A stretch of 10,607 nt of DNA from Nitrososphaerales archaeon TH5894 (GTDB lineage Archaea; Thermoproteota; Nitrososphaeria; Nitrososphaerales; Nitrososphaeraceae): contig JAATVK010000040.1 of NCBI GenBank assembly GCA_014523485.1, forward strand, positions 1 to 10,607, read 5' to 3'. Below the pieces are notes generated by a model. That model had not been told where the DNA came from and did not search any database. It was given only the letters and a program-made list of their open reading frames with translations. This document shows positions 7,104 to 10,607 of this stretch, in pieces (positions within the stretch are counted from its first letter, which is position 1; each line of letters starts with the position of its first letter). Made by a program: the position numbers and the translations under genes.

Positions 7104-7113
7104 TTAAATAAAT
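7104..7113 (-). promoter_or_regulatory. TATA-like box of the zinc-finger gene
   Basis: On the minus strand this reads ATTTATTTAA, centred about 27 bases upstream of the TTG start at 7081. The spacing equals that of the other apparently leaderless genes in this window and supports the TTG start. Confidence 0.4.
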
Positions 7114-7119
7114 GATTAG

Positions 7120-7227
7120 TTATTTAAAACTTGAGAGAAATTTCAACATATAATTTGGAAATATCAAAGATATATCTAGTATTCCTTTCAAGTTATCTTT
7201 AAAATTTAAATGAATACGAATTTCCAT
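7120..7227 (-). CDS. Doubtful 35-residue ORF upstream of the zinc-finger gene
   Basis: A minus-strand frame runs from ATG (complement of 7225-7227) to TAA (7120-7122). A GTGAGG sequence lies about 5 bases before the ATG, which is a reasonable ribosome site. The product would be short, basic at its start (MEIRIHLNFKDNLK) and hydrophobic later (ISLIFPNYMLKFL), with no motif I recognise. The frame lies between the zinc-finger gene and the divergent thioesterase. Frames of this length occur by chance, so this is offered only because of the ribosome site and the otherwise empty stretch. Confidence 0.22.
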   Translation of the reverse strand: MEIRIHLNFKDNLKGILDISLIFPNYMLKFLSSFK

Positions 7228-7243
7228 AGTGCCTCACTACTGT

Positions 7244-7270
7244 TATTATCTCAGGTCAATCTTGATAATA
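7244..7270. repeat. Inverted repeat TATTATC ... GATAATA
   Basis: Two perfect 7-base arms (7244-7250 and 7264-7270) flank a 13-base spacer that is less AT-rich than its surroundings. It lies just upstream of the half-site cluster at 7272-7299. It could be a hairpin or a further protein-binding site. Confidence 0.3.
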
Positions 7271-7271
7271 G

Positions 7272-7299
7272 AATTTGATTAATTATCAAATAATTTGAT
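7272..7299. promoter_or_regulatory. Operator-like cluster of ATTTGAT/ATCAAAT half-sites
   Basis: Three half-sites are evenly packed: ATTTGAT (7273-7279), ATCAAAT (7285-7291) and ATTTGAT (7293-7299). The first pair forms a 7-5-7 palindrome and the second a 7-1-7 palindrome. The outer copies of AATTTGAT are direct repeats 20 bases apart, about two helical turns. The cluster ends about 15 bases before the TATA-like box of the thioesterase gene, a usual place for an archaeal activator or repressor. Confidence 0.45.
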
Positions 7300-7310
7300 A
7301 TTAGGTGACC

Positions 7311-7326
7311 TTAATATATTTATAAT
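7311..7326 (+). promoter_or_regulatory. TATA-like promoter of the thioesterase gene
   Basis: TTAATATATTTATAAT is centred about 30 bases before the TTG start at 7349. There is no Shine-Dalgarno between them, so transcription probably starts at or near the start codon. Confidence 0.5.
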
Positions 7327-7348
7327 ATGAACACAGTGAAATATATAT

Positions 7349-7840
7349 TTGCAGAATCCATTTAAGAATCTAAAAAAATCTCCAAATGAATCAAAAGCAG
7401 AAACAACACTTATGATGTTACCATCAGATGCAAATCCGAAAGGAAATGTTTTTGGAGGTGTTATATTAAAAAATGTAGATCTTATAGCTGGTATAGTTGC
7501 AAAAAGACATGCTAATCAATCAAATGTTGTTACTGCAAGTATAGATAGGATGACTTTTATTAAACCAATTTTTATTGGCAATGCTTTAATTCTTGAAGCA
7601 AGATTAAATTATGTTAAGCGTTCTTCTATGGAAATTGAGGTAAATTTTTTTTCAGAAGACCTTGATTATAATCTACGGGTTCATGCAGGAAGAGCATATG
7701 TGACCTTAGTTTCAATAGATAAATATGGGAAACCCATGGAGGTTCCCCAGCTTCTATTAGAAACAGAAGATGACAAGCGACGATTTCAAGAAGGTGAAGC
7801 TAGAATGATGGCTCGTCTAAAAGAGGCAGGAAAACTTTAA
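7349..7840 (+). CDS. Hotdog-fold acyl-CoA thioesterase (YciA/BACH-like)
   Basis: The product is predicted to hydrolyse acyl-CoA thioesters to free acid and CoA in the cytoplasm. The 163 residues carry the family signature near the N-terminus: LPSDANPKGNVFGGVILKNVD (24-44), matching PxxxNxxGxxFGGxLxxxxD. N29, G36-G37 and D44 sit at the known active-site positions. The second conserved part, SIDRMTFIKPIFIGN (64-78), resembles the (S/A)xDxxxFxxPxxxGD strand of the fold. The C-terminal tail (EDDKRRFQEGEARMMARLKEAG) is a charged helix, as in relatives. The frame has TGA at 7337-7339 and the first start after it is TTG 7349; the next ATG (codon 22) would cut into the signature. The substrate is unknown. 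The gene stands alone behind its own promoter and operator-like repeats. Confidence 0.88.
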   Translation: MQNPFKNLKKSPNESKAETTLMMLPSDANPKGNVFGGVILKNVDLIAGIVAKRHANQSNVVTASIDRMTFIKPIFIGNALILEARLNYVKRSSMEIEVNFFSEDLDYNLRVHAGRAYVTLVSIDKYGKPMEVPQLLLETEDDKRRFQEGEARMMARLKEAGKL

Positions 7841-7972
7841 AAAAACTTTGTAGAACAATTTTCAAATTTACTAAATGTCTAATTCACTAATAATGATCTT
7901 ATTTAACCTTCTATAAATTAGCCTATTGATTGGTAATAGTATTATTCATAGTTTTTAATAATCCTCTAAAAT

Positions 7973-7984
7973 TTTTTATAATAC
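7973..7984 (+). promoter_or_regulatory. TATA-like promoter of the CHRD protein gene
   Basis: A TTTATAATA element within 7973-7984 lies about 23 bases before ATG 8003. There is no ribosome binding site, in keeping with a leaderless or nearly leaderless transcript. The preceding 130 bases after the thioesterase show no gene. Confidence 0.4.
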
Positions 7985-8002
7985 TTGAATCAAATTAAAT
8001 AA

Positions 8003-8575
8003 ATGGAAAAAAACAAATATATAAATAAAATTTTTGTGTTTGGAAGCATTTTTATTTTATCTGCGGTTCTTGTTATATCTACTATAGGTAATTATGATTC
8101 TGTATATGCTCAAGAAAATACTGATTTTACAGCAACACTTTCAGGAAAGCAAGTAATACCTCCTGTTAAAACTGATGGAACAGGAATAGCAAATTTTGAA
8201 GTAGGTGAAAATTCACTTTATTATCAAATAAATGTATTAAATGCAGGTAAAATTATTTCTGTCACGATTAATAAAGGGGCAGTTGGAACAAATGGTGATG
8301 CTATAGTTACATTAATTGAATCAGAAGATAATGATGTAAAGTTAATTGGTAATGTACCAAAGGTTACTGAGGTTGCTTCAACAACACAGAGTTCTAGCTC
8401 ATTCTCTGCTAGTGGGAACGTTAATGTTTCAGAGTTGACTGGCCCATTGAAGGATAAAACAATTGCTGATCTGGTAACAGCAATGCAAAGTGGTCAAATC
8501 TATGTAAATGTTCAAACTGAAGACTATCCAGAGGGCGAACTACGTGGACAAATATCTGAAGCAAATGAAGAGTAA
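8003..8575 (+). CDS. Secreted CHRD-domain protein
   Basis: This is a 190-residue exported protein. A lysine/asparagine-rich start (1-9) is followed by a hydrophobic helix (about 10-29) and a probable signal-peptidase site after VYA (residue 36, VYA-QE), a cleavage pattern frequent in thaumarchaeal secreted proteins. The rest is one CHRD domain: FTATLSGKQVIPPVKTDGTG (about 42-61), the ANFEV strand, LYYQINVLNAGKIISVTINKG (72-92) and the final GQIYVNVQTEDYPEGELRGQI (164-184). The domain was first described in chordin and is widespread in bacteria and archaea; its function there is unknown. A serine/threonine-rich insert, TTQSSSSFSASGN (127-139), lies where other members carry a short loop. The protein is probably in the cell envelope or released. 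It has no visible membrane anchor beyond the signal peptide. Confidence 0.9.
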   Translation: MEKNKYINKIFVFGSIFILSAVLVISTIGNYDSVYAQENTDFTATLSGKQVIPPVKTDGTGIANFEVGENSLYYQINVLNAGKIISVTINKGAVGTNGDAIVTLIESEDNDVKLIGNVPKVTEVASTTQSSSSFSASGNVNVSELTGPLKDKTIADLVTAMQSGQIYVNVQTEDYPEGELRGQISEANEE

Positions 8576-8959
8576 GAATTAACTAGTGTTCCTAATTAAA
8601 TTTATTAAAATGGTCTTTGATAGACTAGTTGAAGATAAAATATTATCAGATAACATATACAAATAAATTTTCCAAAAATACAAATTTGGTTGATTAGCTA
8701 AAATGATATAAGTATATATTATTTGAATTTTTATTTTATCCCAGTTGAATTTCAAAATAATATTATTAAAAAATGAAGATTGTACATGGAAAAAGAAATA
8801 AAAATATACTTAAACTGAAACATAGTAATAGTTATGTATGAAATATGAATTGATAATGAGTAATTATAATGAAATAAAATTAATAATAAAGAATAAGTAA
8901 ATTTTATTATAATTCAAATATTAAATAAAAGTTAAGTAGTATGAGCTCGAATATATAGT
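8576..8959. other. AT-rich intergenic stretch without a supported gene
   Basis: About 384 bases with stop codons throughout all frames; the longest frames seen are about 20 codons. It contains an inverted repeat AACTAGT/ACTAGTT (8581-8587 and 8624-8630, 36-base loop) soon after the CHRD stop, which could mark the end of that transcript. It also contains a stretch of 93 bases (8822-8914) with no C on the + strand. Toward its end, TTAAATAAAAG (8921-8931) may be the TATA-like box of the next gene. Confidence 0.5.
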
Positions 8960-9139
8960 ATGATAGGTGATCAGAGTAAAAACAAAAATTCAAAAATAAA
9001 AATTTATGATGATGATACCTTAGAAAACATGAAAAAGTATTATGGTATAGAAGATCACACCGACTTACTAAAATTTATTAAAATAAATGGAATTAATCAC
9101 CACGATCATTATGATAAATATGAAGATGAACACACCTAA
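8960..9139 (+). CDS. Small Asp/His-rich hypothetical protein (59 residues)
   Basis: I do not recognise this gene. The product has 59 residues: a lysine/asparagine-rich start (KNKNSKIK), an acidic and helical centre (YDDDTLENMKKYYGI, 16-30, then DLLKFIKING), and a C-terminal cluster HHDHYDKYEDEHT (47-59) that could bind divalent metal. ATG 8960 is the only start that gives the whole frame, and TAA is at 9137-9139. There is no ribosome site, but a TATA-like TTAAATAAAAG is centred about 34 bases upstream, allowing a very short leader. Amino acid composition is protein-like rather than random for such AT-rich DNA, with aspartate codons frequent. It stands alone and converges with the transporter gene. 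Function unknown; metal sensing or buffering is only a guess. Confidence 0.55.
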   Translation: MIGDQSKNKNSKIKIYDDDTLENMKKYYGIEDHTDLLKFIKINGINHHDHYDKYEDEHT

Positions 9140-9423
9140 ATAATCAATAAATTCTTTTAAAATGAGTCAAATTTTATATATGAATTATAGATATTTTATC
9201 ACATTGTAAAAAAAATAGTCATCATTATCTAAGTATATTCACTCCTTCATTTTCTAGCACCTGGTCTTGAGAGAATTTATTTTTCTATCTTAAAAAAATT
9301 ATAAAGTCCTTTACAAAAATAGTATGATATTAACAAAGGGCTTATAACCTGTATTTGATATGCAATTTTGATAATTCGGAATTACGAAATTCTCATTTTT
9401 TTATACTTTGTTTCATAGTTGTT
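9140..9423. other. Convergent intergenic stretch, no gene seen
   Basis: This 284-base stretch lies between the Asp/His-rich gene and the end of the transporter gene. Both strands carry frequent stops. An imperfect hairpin, AATTCG/CGAAATT (9375-9390), followed by CTC and a run of seven T near 9396-9402, might stop transcription coming from the left. No RNA gene or repeat was recognised. Confidence 0.35.
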
Positions 9424-10607
9424 CTATTTATTGTATCTACTTTTTTCAGAATCTAACTTTAATATGGGAAGGGATAGTATTATTATAGTAATTCCAGCAC
9501 ATAACCATGCTGTCATATAATTAAACTGGCTCACAGTAAAGGAAAAAATAAGAGGGATCCAAAAGGAACCAAATAACGATATCCCGTTAACATAACCTAC
9601 GGAAAGTGTATGATATTCAGGAATAATTTCTTTCGATTCTCTTGCTCGGGCATATATCACCACAAATCCAATCGATAAGAATATTCCAGAAATAATTAGG
9701 GATATTATTATAATATATATAGAATTGGTTGAAATTAACATAATACTTAAAGCAGACAGCATTGCTGAAACGAACAAAAGTTTCTTTGCATTCTTGAATT
9801 TGTCATATATCTTACCTGAAATAGGGGATATGATTATTCCTATTATTAGACTCAAACTCCCAAGGAGGCCAGCAATAATTGGATTAATATGTATCTCTTC
9901 AATTAGGAATAAAACAATAAAAGTTAATGTCAGAGTGGCTCCAGTTTGATAACCCAACAACGTAATCCCAAGTATTATTAGAGATTTATTTAATAATACA
10001 TCCTTTAAATCGTTAAATCTAATTTTGAAATTTTTTTTATTATCTTCTTTTAACAATCCTATTCTCATTATTAAGACGATTGCTAAACCAATTATTCCGC
10101 CAATAATAATTGAAATACGCCAACCTATGATTTCCGTAAGCGCCACCCAGCCAAAAATCCCCAAAAGTGCTCCTATGGCATGACCTGAATTTAATAATCC
10201 TACACCTAAACCCTCGTTTCCCTTGCCTAAATGATTTGAAATAAGTGTAACACTTGCTCCGAAAAAGAATGCCATCCCTGCACCAACTACAAATCTTAAA
10301 ATAGTAATTTGTAAGGCATCTTGAGAAAATCCAGAAATCAATGCCATACTTGAAGATAATAATATTCCAATGATGCTGAGTCGTTTAGGACCGTACTTTG
10401 CTACTAAAACTCCAGCAGGGACTTGGAATACTCCTACGCCAATGAGAAAACTAGTAGTAATTAATCCAAGTGTATTTATATTTAAATTAAAATCTAATGC
10501 AATAAAGTAAAAAATTGAAGAGATATTGAACCAATTTATAGTGTATTGAATCCTGGCTAATAACAGAGTAAAAATTACTTTGGAGAAAATAATGGATGAA
10601 AATTTCA
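9424..10607 (-). CDS. Major facilitator superfamily transporter (N-terminal few codons outside window)
   Basis: This is a cytoplasmic-membrane transporter with many hydrophobic helices. The frame stays open to the right edge; 393 residues are visible, and the stop is TAG (complement of 9424-9426). The first ATG inside the window (10345-10347) falls after helix 2 and is not the start. Upstream of it the same frame encodes helix 1, with FNISSIFYFIALDFNL, and GVFQVPAGVLVAKYGPKR, the helix 2-3 loop in motif A position. The usual aspartate of motif A (GxLaDrxG) is replaced, giving LVAKYG. Further on come GLLNSGHAIGALLG, a long central loop (KEDNKKNFKIRFNDL) between the two six-helix halves, and ISPISGKIYDKF, the second-half copy of motif A, which keeps its aspartate. 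The overall pattern fits the 12-helix MFS_1 group. The substrate cannot be told. It converges with the genes to its left and has no operon partner in view. Confidence 0.88.
   Translation of the reverse strand, partial: KFSSIIFSKVIFTLLLARIQYTINWFNISSIFYFIALDFNLNINTLGLITTSFLIGVGVFQVPAGVLVAKYGPKRLSIIGILLSSSMALISGFSQDALQITILRFVVGAGMAFFFGASVTLISNHLGKGNEGLGVGLLNSGHAIGALLGIFGWVALTEIIGWRISIIIGGIIGLAIVLIMRIGLLKEDNKKNFKIRFNDLKDVLLNKSLIILGITLLGYQTGATLTLTFIVLFLIEEIHINPIIAGLLGSLSLIIGIIISPISGKIYDKFKNAKKLLFVSAMLSALSIMLISTNSIYIIIISLIISGIFLSIGFVVIYARARESKEIIPEYHTLSVGYVNGISLFGSFWIPLIFSFTVSQFNYMTAWLCAGITIIILSLPILKLDSEKSRYNK

Noticed and set aside
7327..7365. ATG 7327 as the start of the thioesterase
   Set aside because: It is in another frame and reaches a stop (TAA) after 12 codons. 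TTG 7349 is the only start that fits the family N-terminus.
8610..8666. 18-codon frame beginning ATGGTCTTTGATAG
   Set aside because: Too short, no ribosome site and no similarity to anything I know.
9725..9949. Plus-strand 74-codon frame inside the transporter gene
   Set aside because: It is antisense to the conserved second half of the MFS protein and has no supporting signals.
10345..10347. First ATG of the transporter as its true start
   Set aside because: The frame continues upstream without a stop and encodes helix 1 and the motif A loop, so the real start is at or beyond the window edge.
1..10607. tRNA, rRNA, CRISPR array or insertion sequence
   Set aside because: I looked through the intergenic stretches for cloverleaf-like sequence, regularly spaced repeats, transposase motifs and terminal repeats and found none.

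Overview
The window looks like an AT-rich (roughly one third G+C by eye) archaeal genome, most likely an ammonia-oxidising Nitrososphaeria (Thaumarchaeota) of the Nitrososphaera/Nitrosocosmicus or Nitrosopumilus type. The reasons are a urease locus, an archaeal-type chaperonin, TATA-like boxes about 25-30 bases upstream of start codons with no Shine-Dalgarno (leaderless genes), TTG starts, a secreted CHRD protein whose signal peptide ends in VYA-QE, and a C2H2 zinc-finger microprotein. No amo gene or rRNA is present, so the lineage is an inference.

Positions 1-6899 hold a urease locus, all on the + strand: the 3' end of ureB, ureC, a T7-G-T7 tract that looks like a terminator, then a TATA-like promoter that starts a second block: a divergent chaperonin, an unrecognised 131-residue protein, ureE, ureF, ureG and ureD. 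The structural subunits (UreB, UreC) form the nickel enzyme. UreE carries nickel, UreG is the GTPase, and UreF and UreD form the scaffold for lysine carbamylation and nickel insertion. The chaperonin and the unknown protein sit with the maturation genes. The likely story of the window is therefore a urease-maturation operon with a dedicated chaperonin whose motifs recall the 'group III' (archaeal-like bacterial) chaperonins.

Positions 6900-7348 separate this locus from the next gene. The stretch is not empty: it holds a perfect palindrome between convergent genes, a 49-codon minus-strand gene for a C2H2 zinc-finger protein (TTG start, TATA-like box), a doubtful 35-codon minus-strand frame, and a set of ATTTGAT/ATCAAAT half-sites just upstream of the next promoter.

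Positions 7349-8575 hold two single genes on the + strand, a hotdog acyl-CoA thioesterase (TTG, apparently leaderless) and an exported CHRD-domain protein. Positions 8576-8959 are very AT-rich with no gene I can support, followed by a 59-residue Asp/His-rich protein (8960-9139). A convergent major facilitator transporter fills the minus strand from 9424 to the right edge, where its first few codons are cut off.
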